From the NCBI GenBank assembly GCA_020720045.1, contig DYPH01000018.1:11294-44539 (forward strand): a stretch of 33,246 bases of DNA. Direction: 5' to 3'. This document shows, in pieces, positions 1 through 9,049 of the stretch. The notes beneath the pieces were generated by a model. It saw only the letters and a list, made by a program, of their open reading frames with translations, ran no database searches and was not told where the DNA came from. The position numbers were made by a program, and so were the translations under genes. This stretch comes from Sorangium cellulosum (GTDB lineage: Bacteria > Myxococcota_A > Polyangia > Polyangiales > Polyangiaceae). Numbering within the stretch: position 1 is the first letter of the stretch; each line of letters begins with the position of its first letter.

Positions 1-52
1 GCCGCCCTCGGCGGAGCCTGCACGAAGCCGCCCTCGGCGGAGCCTGCACGAA
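1..52. repeat. Two perfect tandem copies of a 26-bp unit
   Basis: Bases 1-26 and 27-52 are identical. Each unit contains a GC-rich inverted repeat (GCCG..CGGC) followed by CCTGCACGAA. The array probably continues to the left of the window. No ORF is supported across it. It lies just upstream of a hairpin terminator, so it is likely intergenic. Confidence 0.85.
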
Positions 53-66
53 GCCACCAAAACGGG

Positions 67-97
67 AAACCCCACTTCCAAGCGGAGTGGGGTTTTT
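67..97. terminator. Rho-independent terminator
   Basis: A 9-bp stem, AACCCCACT pairing with AGTGGGGTT, with a 9-nt loop is followed on the plus strand by a T-run. It lies about 10 bp beyond the stop of the minus-strand PAP2 gene. It could end that gene and also a plus-strand gene left of the window. The U-tract is better on the plus strand. Confidence 0.75.
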
Positions 98-106
98 CGT
101 TTCTCT

Positions 107-826
107 TCAGGCGGTTGGGAGCCCGAGCCTTTCGCGAATCCACTCGACAAACCGCAGCGCTCCAAAGGCCATGAAGGGCGCTACAGCGACGTCGATCGTG
201 TAGTGGACCTTCTGGGCGAGCACGCAGAAGGCAATCGCGACGGCGGCGACCGCGAGGACGATCTTCACGCGCCCTTTCGGGACTCCAAACGCGGCGAGCG
301 TGAGGATGCTCGTGTGCCCGCTGAAGAAGAGATCCTTCGTGAGCGGCGCCTCGGCACCGAGCCCAAAGGCCTTCGAGAACGGGTCCTGAAGAACGATGAT
401 CCCGGTCGGCGCGTCGAAGGGGGCGAGGTACATGCAGATTGCACGCATCGCCACGAGGAACGCGTAGGCCTGGAAGCAGACGAGCAGGCGCTGAGGGGCG
501 AGGAACATCCGCGCCACGCCGAGCGCCGTGAAGCCGACGACCACAAAAAAGCTGACCCACGTGAGATCGACGGCGCGGAAGTGGGCGAGGAGTGGGTCGG
601 CGAGGATGACCCCCTGCCGGCTCTCCACGTGGTTGAAGAAGTCGACGGCAAAGTGGAGCAGGATCGTGTCGAAGACGATCGTGAAGAGGAGGTCGGCCCG
701 GAACCGCGGTTGCGCCAACGCAGCCCGCCACGAGGCAATAAACCGGGAAACGCCGTTCGAGGTCGATGGTGTGCGGTCTGCGCACTCCCCCGCCACCGTC
801 GACTGCTCTACTTCTCCCGAAGACAT
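107..826 (-). CDS. PAP2/sphingomyelin-synthase-like membrane phosphatase
   Basis: This is a polytopic inner-membrane protein of about 239 aa. Near the C-terminus it carries KDLFFSGHTS followed about 40 residues later by HYTIDV. These are the two catalytic His motifs of the PAP2 superfamily, in the spacing of the PAP2_C (sphingomyelin synthase-related) group. Several hydrophobic segments precede them. The likely reaction is hydrolysis or transfer of a phosphate or phospho-headgroup from a lipid; the substrate cannot be told from sequence. An ATG at 826 was chosen over a GTG at 868 because the first 14 residues look like spurious extension, although neither start has a convincing ribosome binding site. 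The gene stands alone, with a terminator just downstream. Confidence 0.7.
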   Translation of the reverse strand: MSSGEVEQSTVAGECADRTPSTSNGVSRFIASWRAALAQPRFRADLLFTIVFDTILLHFAVDFFNHVESRQGVILADPLLAHFRAVDLTWVSFFVVVGFTALGVARMFLAPQRLLVCFQAYAFLVAMRAICMYLAPFDAPTGIIVLQDPFSKAFGLGAEAPLTKDLFFSGHTSILTLAAFGVPKGRVKIVLAVAAVAIAFCVLAQKVHYTIDVAVAPFMAFGALRFVEWIRERLGLPTA

Positions 827-916
827 GGTCGGAGCGGCATAATCGGCGCCCTCGAAACGCGCAAGCACCAGGAAAAATGCTGGTGAACTGCGAACCGAGG
901 TTCGCAGCGTTCGCCG

Positions 917-3052
917 TCACGGCGAAAGGGCGCAAGACGTCCAGAGGCCATCTCGAAGGGGCGGAGCGCCAGCGACGGCGAAGTAGACGCAGCGGTCTAG
1001 CGCTTTGACGACGCGAATATTGGCGTCTTTTCCAAGAATGAGATTTGGAAGCCGCAGACCCGATTCTTGGTAGACGCGAAGGCCGTCGCTCGCGGAAACA
1101 AAGAGGTGATCGATGCCGCCGGTCGTCAAAACAGCGAGCTGAGGCGGCGTCAGTCGTACCGGTAGGGGGGCCGGCGGCTGGCGAAGAGGGGACACCGGCG
1201 TCGTGGCGGGGAGGTTCACCGCCGTTTCGAGGGAAAAAGTAGAGATTGACGCGGCATTCCCAAGGCTTCCGGCCCCCCGCAAGGCGAAACCACGCGTCGC
1301 TCCTGCAGCGAGTGCGAGCAGCGGCTGGGTCCCCGGTCGTAGGTTCGGCACCACGGAAAGTGCCGCCGGATCAAAGCGTACAAGCTCCCCCGTGGAAAGG
1401 CCTGCAAAGAGCAACGGAGACTGCCCACTCAATGCCAATAATGCTGTCGTTTGCGGGATCTCGAATGGCGGTAAAGTCGCCATCGCGCACTTAGAGATAT
1501 CGTCGAGCGTCCCCGCGCAAATACGCGGAAGGCCACTGTTCGACGTCGCCGCGAAGTAGCGGGTCGTCGTCGTTCCCGGCAGCGAGGTCGCTGCAGAGAG
1601 CGGTCCCGCGAGAGGCAAAGGGGGCCCCAACGACGCGGTGGGCACTCCCACGTTGAGATCGACGCGGAAGAGATAGTCGCCGTCCGGCATCCCCATGCAG
1701 TCGCTCAGAGCGACGGAAACGGCGGTCGTGTAGACGTTGGTGGCGTTGGCCGGCTCGACCGGAAAGATCTTTCCGACGCCCGGCTTCGCCCGGCAGAGCG
1801 GGCCCCACGCGCCGAGCCGAAAACTCGTATTTCCGCGCAAGTACGAGAGCTGCGTGTCACCGGTCTCCGTTCCGCCGAGGATCAACGCCTCGCCCTCGAA
1901 GACCGGCGCGACATCGACGATGGTCGGTTCGACGGTCCCGATCGGGAGCGGCGGCGAAAAAGGGAGCGGCGGAAGGGGACCGGCGTCGAGGGGTGCGACG
2001 ACCGGGTGCCTATTACGTGCATTCTGCACACTTGAGGAGGCATTGCAGAACGGCAGCTCAGGCGTCTTATTGCAGGATGCACCTTTTCCGTAGACGACAC
2101 CAGTGACATGTCCCCGCGAGATCGCGCCACAAATTCCCTCAGAAAGAACGATGTTGCCTGCCTGAAGATCGTAACCGACGCGAGCATCGAGTGGCGCAAG
2201 GCAGCGAACCTCACCACCAAGAAAAACGCATTGACCGTCGACGGGGGAGAGGCTCGGACGGGTGAGCGCGAGCGTGAAATCCCCGACGGGGGCCGGGGCG
2301 ATGCAGTGCCCAGCGGCATCATGCGTAAGCTCAAGATTACTGGCAGTTGCAAAACAGGCGGCAGCGTCAAAGCAGGCGGCGGATGGGTCGGTCCCTGCGG
2401 GGGCCCCTCCAAAAACGTTGCGCGGATCAAACCGCGGAAGTTCGTCGCCGAGGACGCGGGAAATCGGCGTGCAGACGCCGTCGACGCGGTCTTGGTCAGC
2501 GCCGCATGCCGATGTAATGCCGCCAATTCCGTAGGAGGCAGGTTGCAACGTTCCACCAAGCGACGGCGAACGCGTGAGCCCCAGCTCGGCGGCGTTGCCG
2601 CTCGCCCCCCCAAGATCTAGGTACGGGATCGCGACGCGGAGGAGATGAACCCCGTCGGTCGGCATCGCCGTCACGATGCGCCGCAGCGTCACGGCGGAGT
2701 CCTTCTTGAGCCCAACAAGTGCAATCTGCACACTTTCGACGACGCGCTGATCGGAGGCGACGCCAAACCCGGCGCCATCGTCCTCAAAGGCGGTCTGAAG
2801 CGTGATCGTCGACGGAAATCGCACCGCGCGCCCATCGGTCGACGGCGCGGCAGGGCGCACGATCGGCGCGCCGATCACGCGGCCATCGGCGGCGTTGGTG
2901 AAAACCATAGCGACCGCGTCGATGTCCTCGGGGACGATGACATCGGTCGAGAGCGCCAACGTGATCCCTGCCGGGTCCCGCTTCGCACACGACCCAGAAG
3001 CGGCGGCAAACGCAGCAGCGCAAAGCACCGAGAGCAGGCGAGTGTGACGCAT
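917..3052 (-). CDS. Large surface lipoprotein, paralogue 1
   Basis: The protein is about 711 aa. Its N-terminal hydrophobic signal ends in SGSC, a weak lipobox because position -3 is Ser rather than Leu/Ile, followed by AKRDPAGITLAL. The first ~60 mature residues and the C-terminus (GGIDHLFVSASDGLRVY) are closely similar to the next gene upstream, so the two are tandem duplicates. The protein is Cys-containing, rich in Gly/Ala/Pro, and has no recognisable catalytic motif. The C-terminal half reads like a beta-propeller or quick-look surface domain, but I cannot name it. Start: ATG at 3052 is preferred; an ATG at 3064 is in frame. Two copies of the TGCA-N3-TGCA repeat fall in it close together (2018 and 2071) and a third near the 5' end (2720). 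Confidence 0.75.
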   Translation of the reverse strand: MRHTRLLSVLCAAAFAAASGSCAKRDPAGITLALSTDVIVPEDIDAVAMVFTNAADGRVIGAPIVRPAAPSTDGRAVRFPSTITLQTAFEDDGAGFGVASDQRVVESVQIALVGLKKDSAVTLRRIVTAMPTDGVHLLRVAIPYLDLGGASGNAAELGLTRSPSLGGTLQPASYGIGGITSACGADQDRVDGVCTPISRVLGDELPRFDPRNVFGGAPAGTDPSAACFDAAACFATASNLELTHDAAGHCIAPAPVGDFTLALTRPSLSPVDGQCVFLGGEVRCLAPLDARVGYDLQAGNIVLSEGICGAISRGHVTGVVYGKGASCNKTPELPFCNASSSVQNARNRHPVVAPLDAGPLPPLPFSPPLPIGTVEPTIVDVAPVFEGEALILGGTETGDTQLSYLRGNTSFRLGAWGPLCRAKPGVGKIFPVEPANATNVYTTAVSVALSDCMGMPDGDYLFRVDLNVGVPTASLGPPLPLAGPLSAATSLPGTTTTRYFAATSNSGLPRICAGTLDDISKCAMATLPPFEIPQTTALLALSGQSPLLFAGLSTGELVRFDPAALSVVPNLRPGTQPLLALAAGATRGFALRGAGSLGNAASISTFSLETAVNLPATTPVSPLRQPPAPLPVRLTPPQLAVLTTGGIDHLFVSASDGLRVYQESGLRLPNLILGKDANIRVVKALDRCVYFAVAGAPPLRDGLWTSCALSP

Positions 3053-3094
3053 GCCGAACACCATGCCGGAGTTCGCGACAACACACGAATAGAT

Positions 3095-5329
3095 TTAGAA
3101 ACAGGTTTGAAAAAGCCCGGGTTTGATGCCGATGGTCTCGGCGCGAATCGCGTAAGTGACGCAATTTCCGTCAGCAATGATCTTGCCGACGGTGGGTGAA
3201 TCCGTCAGATTTGCGTAGCGGTTCCCAGACTGATCGTAAACGCGGAGACCGTCGCCGGATGCGACGAAAATGTAGTCGATTCCCCCGTGATTGAGCACCG
3301 CAAATCCTGGCGCCGTTTCGCCTTTTGAGTCATCCCAATTCGGCGGTGAAATCCCACCAATGAGACCCGAGAGCCCCTGCTCCTGCAACCCGGTTGCCAG
3401 GAAGGACGGAGAAAACCTACTGATCTCAAGGGTGGTGCGCTGGGCGGCGTACCGAGCGACATAGCCGGTGCGAGACGCCCCGGCGTCGGTCGAAAAAACT
3501 CCCCCGAGGGAAATCCCCATCGGAATCAGGTCAACGTTAGACTGCTGACCAAGGACTTCGTAGACGGCAAGGTTTCCGGCAAAGACCTTGCCATTTTTGA
3601 GCCCAATAAAGAGCCCTTCTGCGCCGACGTGAATCGCCGTCACCGGAACACTCGTGGGTGCGCAAAGCGGGAATTCAAACATCGCGACACCGGACGTGCA
3701 CAATTCGGAATTCGTCGTCCGATAATACTGAGGAACTCCGTTGAGGAAGACGTGGCCATGGGCGAGGTACGGATATCGGAGGTCGGTGACCGGCGGCTGG
3801 TAGATGCTGTAGTTATTGGTCGCCCCTAGCAGGGAAACGAGGCCCCCGGCCGTGACGCCGCCGTTCGACAACCCTACGGAAACCCAAAGGTCGGAAAGCT
3901 TGCCGACTACTCCGGCCGCAGGAAAAATGCGACCGTAGGTAGGCAGCGCGACCGCGCCCGACGGCCACGCGTTAAATACAGGGGTGGATTTTTCCACGCC
4001 GGCAGTCGTGTTGAGGAGTACGAGGCGTGTGTTGGCAGCGGCCAGCGGTTCGCCAGCGAGGGCGACGTAGCCGAGATCGGTGTGGACGAAATCGGAGATC
4101 GAGACCTCCGCGAGCCCAATCTGGGTCGCTGGGGGGAGCGCCCTCGGCAGCTGCGTGCCGCCATCCCCCGCTCCGCCATCGCCGGTTGCACCATCGCTCG
4201 CTGCGGCGTCTACGAGGAGCGCTCCGGCTTCCTGGTAGGAATTATTTGTATTCTGCACACTTGAGGACGGCCCGCAGAGGGGGAGCTCTGGCGTCTTCGT
4301 GCAGGCGGCCCCCTTCCCAGCGACGACGCCAGAGATTCGCTTTTCCCGGAACGCATCACAAATTCCTTGGGAAAGAACAATACTTGCCCCGTCGAAGCTG
4401 TAGCCGGTGCCGCTGTCGAGGGGGGCGAGGCAGGTCGCTTGGCCGCCTAGCGTGACGCAGGAGGGGGTCGTCGGTCCAGCGGCCCCCGGCTTGCGCACCA
4501 GGGCGAGCGTGAAGTCGCCGACCGGTGCGACCGCGGTACATTTTTTTGTCTTTTCATCCACCGTGATTGTGAGCAGTTCTCCGCTTTGAAAACACTCGGG
4601 AATCTTGAAACATTTTGCGTCGCTGTCGGTGCCAGTCTCCCCGCCGCCGAAGACCTTGCGAGCGTTGAAGCTTGGGAGACTCTGCCCCTCGACCTTGCCG
4701 ATTGGCGTGCACACTCCATCGACGCGGTCCTCGTCGTCGCCGCAGACCGACCGAATGCCGCCGATGCCAAAGCTTGCGAGGTTCACCGATGCGGGGGTGA
4801 GTGTTCCCGAGGAAAACGGGCGGGAAGTCAGGCCAAGCTGGCTCGAATCGCCGGTCGCGCCGCCGAGGTCGAGGTAAGGGATCGCGACGCGCAACAGGTG
4901 AACGCCGTCGGTCGGCATCGATGTCACGATGCGCCGAAGGGTGACCGCGGTGCCGGTTTCCGTTCCACCTTTGAGGCCAACAATGGCAATTTGTACCGCT
5001 TCGATCACACGACGATCGGAGGCGGTTGAAAAGCCGGCGGAGTCGTCTTCAAAGCGCGTTTGTAGCGTGATCGTCGACGGAAAACGGACGACATTTCCAG
5101 CTGCAGAGGGGGCAGCCGCACGGACAATCGGGGCGCCAATCACCCGCCCGTTGGACGCATCGGTGAACACCAGCGCGACGGCATCGATATCCTCCGGAAC
5201 GACGACGTCCGTCGAGAGAGCGAGCGTAATTCCCGCAGGATCCCGCTTCGCGCAGGAGGCAATCGCGAGTGCAGCCGCAGCCGCGACCGGTGCAAAACGA
5301 AGAAAATTCCTTGAAGCAACTCGGCGCAT
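3095..5329 (-). CDS. Large surface lipoprotein, paralogue 2
   Basis: The protein is about 744 aa. Its signal peptide ends in a canonical lipobox, IASC, so this is a likely outer-membrane lipoprotein. The mature N-terminus AKRDPAGITLALSTDV is shared with the downstream paralogue, as are the middle block SSSVQN and the C-terminal GGIDYIFVASGDGLRVY. The middle differs, with an acidic/Gly-rich linker near residue 390. The gap to paralogue 1 is about 42 bp, so they are probably co-transcribed. No enzymatic motif is seen. ATG 5329 was taken because the upstream in-frame start is a TTG. The function is unknown; the pair looks like a lineage-specific surface protein family that diverged after duplication. 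Confidence 0.8.
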   Translation of the reverse strand: MRRVASRNFLRFAPVAAAAALAIASCAKRDPAGITLALSTDVVVPEDIDAVALVFTDASNGRVIGAPIVRAAAPSAAGNVVRFPSTITLQTRFEDDSAGFSTASDRRVIEAVQIAIVGLKGGTETGTAVTLRRIVTSMPTDGVHLLRVAIPYLDLGGATGDSSQLGLTSRPFSSGTLTPASVNLASFGIGGIRSVCGDDEDRVDGVCTPIGKVEGQSLPSFNARKVFGGGETGTDSDAKCFKIPECFQSGELLTITVDEKTKKCTAVAPVGDFTLALVRKPGAAGPTTPSCVTLGGQATCLAPLDSGTGYSFDGASIVLSQGICDAFREKRISGVVAGKGAACTKTPELPLCGPSSSVQNTNNSYQEAGALLVDAAASDGATGDGGAGDGGTQLPRALPPATQIGLAEVSISDFVHTDLGYVALAGEPLAAANTRLVLLNTTAGVEKSTPVFNAWPSGAVALPTYGRIFPAAGVVGKLSDLWVSVGLSNGGVTAGGLVSLLGATNNYSIYQPPVTDLRYPYLAHGHVFLNGVPQYYRTTNSELCTSGVAMFEFPLCAPTSVPVTAIHVGAEGLFIGLKNGKVFAGNLAVYEVLGQQSNVDLIPMGISLGGVFSTDAGASRTGYVARYAAQRTTLEISRFSPSFLATGLQEQGLSGLIGGISPPNWDDSKGETAPGFAVLNHGGIDYIFVASGDGLRVYDQSGNRYANLTDSPTVGKIIADGNCVTYAIRAETIGIKPGLFQTCF

Positions 5330-5380
5330 GGCCGGCAAGATACCCGGAACGGGGAAGCCGGCAACGAGCCATTGCCCCGG

Positions 5381-5962
5381 CTACCCCATCGTCGCGCCGG
5401 AGAAGGCCCCGACCTGGCGGAGCGCTTCAAACAGCACGATTCCCACCGCATTGGCGACGTTCAAACTGCGAACGCCCTTCGCCGCCTCCGTCCCCTCGGT
5501 GGCGAGCAGGACGGTCGGGATCCCAAGCGTCTGCTCTTTGTAGGATGCAAGTAATTCTGCGACGAGCCCAACGCTCTCCTGACCGAAGATGAGCGCGTCG
5601 CCCCCGCGAAAGACGGCGTCCGTGTAGCTCTTCTCGGCGATCCCCGACAACAGATGCATGCGTGATGCAACGATTTCGCCGGCGGGGAGCGTTGCCGCGA
5701 ACGCCTCTACAAATGCCCGAAAATTTTCGTGAACGCGGACATCGACCAGATGCCAATAGTCGACGCCGGCCCGGCGAACCGCCTTCTCATCGAGGGAAAA
5801 ACCGAGGGGACGAACCAAGTGAAGCGGTGAACCGGTCGCTGCGCAGAGCCGGGCGACGCTTCCCGTGTTCGGTGGGATTTCTGGCGCAACAAGCACGACG
5901 TGGAAGGGCGGATCGACGGGGGAAATCCGAAGGCGTTTGGTCTCGTTGGTCGTTCGCGGCAC
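5381..5962 (-). CDS. trmL: tRNA (cytidine/uridine-34 2'-O)-methyltransferase TrmL-like (SPOUT family)
   Basis: The three SPOUT/SpoU motifs are present in order: EIPPNTGSVARLC, LIFGQESVGL, and RSLNVANAVGIVLFE near the C-terminus, which forms the trefoil-knot SAM site. Length and the EIPPNTG start match TrmL, which methylates the ribose of the wobble base in tRNA-Leu. The start is uncertain. Similarity begins about 15 residues before EIPPNTG, with no ATG there. A GTG at 5962 is offered; a GTG close to the EIPPNTG block is also possible. The longer frame to 6127 would overlap the antisense P460-like lipoprotein gene and is unlikely. Confidence 0.8.
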   Translation of the reverse strand: MPRTTNETKRLRISPVDPPFHVVLVAPEIPPNTGSVARLCAATGSPLHLVRPLGFSLDEKAVRRAGVDYWHLVDVRVHENFRAFVEAFAATLPAGEIVASRMHLLSGIAEKSYTDAVFRGGDALIFGQESVGLVAELLASYKEQTLGIPTVLLATEGTEAAKGVRSLNVANAVGIVLFEALRQVGAFSGATMG

Positions 5963-5987
5963 GGCGAAACCGGCTACCAAACGGAGC

Positions 5988-6548
5988 GTGCGAGGACCGC
6001 TCTTTTTTCGCCCTCTCTCCGCGACGCTTGGCGCGCTCGGTGTCACCACTGCCCTGCTCGCGTGCCCGGCGCCGGCGATGGATCCGGTCGGGTTTTCCCA
6101 TTCTGGCCGCGCTTCCGATGCTTCCATTTCGAAGGAACATCCAGGAGATGGCGCCGCAAATGCCCCAAAGCCGACGCTCCCCGAAGACGCGCGAAACGCC
6201 GCCGATCAGGTCGGCGAGGCCTTTCCGAGCGGCGGGCATGCCGGCTACCGCTTTCAGGGGACCCTCTTCGCGAATGCCGCCGCGCGCCCACTCCTTGAGC
6301 CGGGCCGGCGCGAGCCACCAATGGGGGCCCGCTTCGTGATGGCCCATGAGGAAAAACAGAAGGGGACGTGGATAGCGGGGCCGGTGTTTGTGATGACACG
6401 CGAGCGCGAGCGCTGGGCCTATTCCGCCTTTGATGCGCGCGGCATCAAACTCCCCCTCGAAGGGCATATTTGTGACTCTTGCCACACAAATAGCCCTAAC
6501 AACGGCGTATTTCCGGTGCCCCTTCCGATGGAAGGGCGAAAGCCCTAG
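5988..6548 (+). CDS. Cytochrome P460-like lipoprotein
   Basis: The protein is about 186 aa. A signal peptide ends in the lipobox ALLAC. The C-terminal half has the layout of the cytochrome P460 family: a small beta-rich domain followed by a single haem-binding CDSCH motif about 25 residues from the end. Such proteins are periplasmic haem proteins; a redox role is inferred and the substrate is unknown. The start is a GTG at 5988 with GGAG only one base away, so the true start may differ. It is divergent from trmL with a very short or overlapping gap, so the two 5' ends must share control sequence. Confidence 0.65.
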   Translation: MRGPLFFRPLSATLGALGVTTALLACPAPAMDPVGFSHSGRASDASISKEHPGDGAANAPKPTLPEDARNAADQVGEAFPSGGHAGYRFQGTLFANAAARPLLEPGRREPPMGARFVMAHEEKQKGTWIAGPVFVMTRERERWAYSAFDARGIKLPLEGHICDSCHTNSPNNGVFPVPLPMEGRKP

Positions 6549-6566
6549 ACCGGCTTCAAGGGGATT

Positions 6567-8627
6567 TCAATCCCGGTAGCGCTTGGCGAGTGGAGCCTCT
6601 TGAAAGCTTGCTTCGCCCCCTTTGACGGTTGCATGGCTCGCGACAAAAACAGGCCCCTCGGCGAGGATCGGCTTCTGTGCGGTGCGGTCCCAGGCCAGGA
6701 CGATGAGCTTTCGCGCGCCGCCTATACGTGCAAGGTGCACTGAATTCGTCGTATGGTCCCGAAAGAGGACGATGCGCTCGGCGGCAAACGCATCGACACC
6801 GAGGCGATCGGCGAGCCGGGCGAGGCGCGCGGGGGCGCGGAGGAGCTCTTCTTCGCGGGCGTCGACGGCGGCGCCTGCCGTGGCGGCCACGCTCCCCTCG
6901 GCGATGACGGTCAGCGTCTCCTCGAGATCGGTCAAGAGCGCGAAAAAGACCGGGTCTCGGCCGTCGGCGGGGAGCGCCGCCGCAAGAGAACTGCGTACCT
7001 GGCCGACGGTCGCCGCAAGGCCGACGAAGGTTTCCGGATCGGGCTCGACGACGACGAGGCGAGCGATCGGAAGCGGCGTTTCTGTCGCCCCGGTGAGCGG
7101 GAGCGGCGGGTAGGCGGGCGGAACGAGGCGACCGGCGAGACGGCCCCCCAGCCAGAGCGCAGCGCCCCCATCGGCCCGTCGGGCCGCGTAGAGTTCCGTC
7201 GACGAAAACGTCTGCGCGGCAAGCGTCTTCGGGACGGCTGACGCGGCGAGCGTCGTCGACATCCACGATCCCCACGCGCTCGCGTGGCGTGCGTCTGCAT
7301 CGTCGCTGGGGCGCAACGCAGCGAAGGGGGCAGTGCCGGCGAGCGCCGGGTTTTCCGAAACAAGTGCAGTAGGATAGATAAAGTCGTCGGTGCGTCCTGG
7401 GAGCGTTGCCAGGCGGGCCAACGCGTCCACATCGACGAAGGCCCGCTCGGCGAAGAGCCGGACGCCGAACGGAGGCACCGGCGTTCGCCGACGGGCGACC
7501 GTCCCTGCCGCGGCGGCCCCGCGCTTCGACGAGAGCCCCGCCTGCGCCTTCTTGCGGAAGCGGTCGACGACCACGACGTTGGCCGCCGGCGCCAAGTCGT
7601 TAGCAAGGAGCCCCTCCGCCTCGGCAAACGGGAGCAAATCGGCAAGAGCTGCGCCTACTTGCGGCCCTTCGGAAAAGGCAAAGACCCGATCGCAACGCAG
7701 CGCCGCCGCTTGGGCTTCGGGGTCTCGACGGAACGCACGCAGGAGAAAAATCGCGATTCGTGCGTTTCTTCGAGCCTCATCTACTGCAATTGTTCCCCCC
7801 TCGCCGATCGCCTGCAGATCGAGGCGTACCGAGGCGAGCCAGGCGAGCGCGAGCGCCGGATCGGGCCCCCGCTCGTCGTTCGCTCCGCGGCGCGGCGACG
7901 GCAGCGCCTCCCCATCGAGGATCTCCCCACCAAAAAGGCTCGGAGCGGCCGGCGAGCGTGCACGAAGACGAGCAATTTCGGCATTTACTAGCGTACCGAT
8001 GTCCCGTTCCACCGGCACCGCCGGCGCAAGGAGCGCCTGGGGAACGGCCAAGAAAGCGCGGCTCGCTCCGTAGGCGGCGACGAGATCGGGCGGGAGGTGC
8101 CCCGCTGCCGAAGCCTCTTCGCGGAGTGCGACACTCAAACGCGTCAGCAGGGCAGGAAGCTCCGGTTCAACAATGCGTGTTCTCGCCTCAACAAGTGCGC
8201 GCCCGAGGGCGGCCGCCGCGACCATGCCGACGCCATCGGTCGTGAGGAGGATCGGCCCTCCGCGCGTGAGCGGCTCCCGGAGTGCTTCGCCGAGGGTCGT
8301 CTCCTTGGAAGAAAGCAAACGAATCCCGTTCTTTGCGAGCTGCTCCCGGTCGTACTCGGAGAGGCTCGCAAAGGTACGGGCGGCGCCGCCGAAGGGGAGG
8401 ATCGCAGCCGGATCGATCGGTACGCGGGCCGCGCTCGGGAGCGGCGCAGGCGTCGCATCCCAGGGGAACGGGCGCCAACGATTCCAAGCCTCCGGCATGA
8501 CGACCGGCTTTGCCGCGACCGACGGTTTCGGAGGCGCCGCCTGTGGAGCGACTGCGGGGGGCGTGCCGCAGCCGTGGAGGGCCGCCAAGAAGGCGAAGGG
8601 CGCCAAGTTTCGAAGATTCCGCGTCAT
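6567..8627 (-). CDS. DUF3160-family lipoprotein
   Basis: The protein is about 686 aa. A signal peptide ends in LHGC (lipobox-like), followed by a Pro/Ala-rich linker. The block FASLSEYDREQLAKNGIRLL followed by a GGPILLTTDGVG segment resembles the start of DUF3160 proteins, which are secreted proteins of unknown role. The rest is alpha-helical and Ala/Arg-rich. No catalytic motif is recognised. It is convergent with the P460-like gene (about 18 bp apart) and divergent from the small plus-strand gene at 8658. One TGCA-N3-TGCA copy lies near its 3' end (6729). Confidence 0.7.
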   Translation of the reverse strand: MTRNLRNLAPFAFLAALHGCGTPPAVAPQAAPPKPSVAAKPVVMPEAWNRWRPFPWDATPAPLPSAARVPIDPAAILPFGGAARTFASLSEYDREQLAKNGIRLLSSKETTLGEALREPLTRGGPILLTTDGVGMVAAAALGRALVEARTRIVEPELPALLTRLSVALREEASAAGHLPPDLVAAYGASRAFLAVPQALLAPAVPVERDIGTLVNAEIARLRARSPAAPSLFGGEILDGEALPSPRRGANDERGPDPALALAWLASVRLDLQAIGEGGTIAVDEARRNARIAIFLLRAFRRDPEAQAAALRCDRVFAFSEGPQVGAALADLLPFAEAEGLLANDLAPAANVVVVDRFRKKAQAGLSSKRGAAAAGTVARRRTPVPPFGVRLFAERAFVDVDALARLATLPGRTDDFIYPTALVSENPALAGTAPFAALRPSDDADARHASAWGSWMSTTLAASAVPKTLAAQTFSSTELYAARRADGGAALWLGGRLAGRLVPPAYPPLPLTGATETPLPIARLVVVEPDPETFVGLAATVGQVRSSLAAALPADGRDPVFFALLTDLEETLTVIAEGSVAATAGAAVDAREEELLRAPARLARLADRLGVDAFAAERIVLFRDHTTNSVHLARIGGARKLIVLAWDRTAQKPILAEGPVFVASHATVKGGEASFQEAPLAKRYRD

Positions 8628-8657
8628 AAGGGGTAGGACCGGTTAGATCTGCCTTTG

Positions 8658-9038
8658 ATGGTCTTGGGCAAGAAACGCGGGCGTTTTCCCGGGGCGGAGC
8701 CGGCCGAACGCACTGGAATTCATGGGCTTTCGAGCCTTCGTGAACGGCGAGGCCGCCTGCCTCCGAAGCCGATCCCCCTCTACCGACGTATTCCCTTTCC
8801 GCTCCTGCGCGCCTTCCTTCTCGGCGCCGTCGCGCCGATCGCGGTCGCGTGGGCGATCGCGCGGAATCACCGGCACGAGGAGGAGCGGGTGCGTGCGACG
8901 CAGGACGCGAGACCGGCCCCAAGCGCCTTTTCTGTGCAATCTGCACGTACACCTGCCGCGACTGGCGGAGCACCCGGCGAGGTCTTTTACGACGTCGACG
9001 AACTCCTCGGCAGCTTCGGGAGTGACGCCGGCAAATAG
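8658..9038 (+). CDS. Small single-pass membrane protein, unknown
   Basis: The product is about 126 aa. A basic N-terminus (KKRGR..RERRGR) precedes one hydrophobic segment (FPLLRAFLLGAVAPIAVAWAI), then a charged region and a short acidic C-terminus (YDVDELLGSF). This is a cytoplasm-in topology by the positive-inside rule. No family is recognised. ATG 8658 was taken; there is no clear ribosome binding site, and a later start is possible. Support is the TM segment, codon use typical of the region, and the fit between a divergent and a convergent neighbour. It contains one TGCA-N3-TGCA repeat (8935). Confidence 0.45.
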   Translation: MVLGKKRGRFPGAEPAERTGIHGLSSLRERRGRLPPKPIPLYRRIPFPLLRAFLLGAVAPIAVAWAIARNHRHEEERVRATQDARPAPSAFSVQSARTPAATGGAPGEVFYDVDELLGSFGSDAGK

Positions 9039-9049
9039 CCGATTACACG

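Noticed and set aside
203-886. Plus-strand ORF opposite the PAP2 gene
   Set aside because: Charged, low-complexity translation with no family likeness; it is the shadow of the minus-strand membrane protein, which has clear PAP2 motifs.
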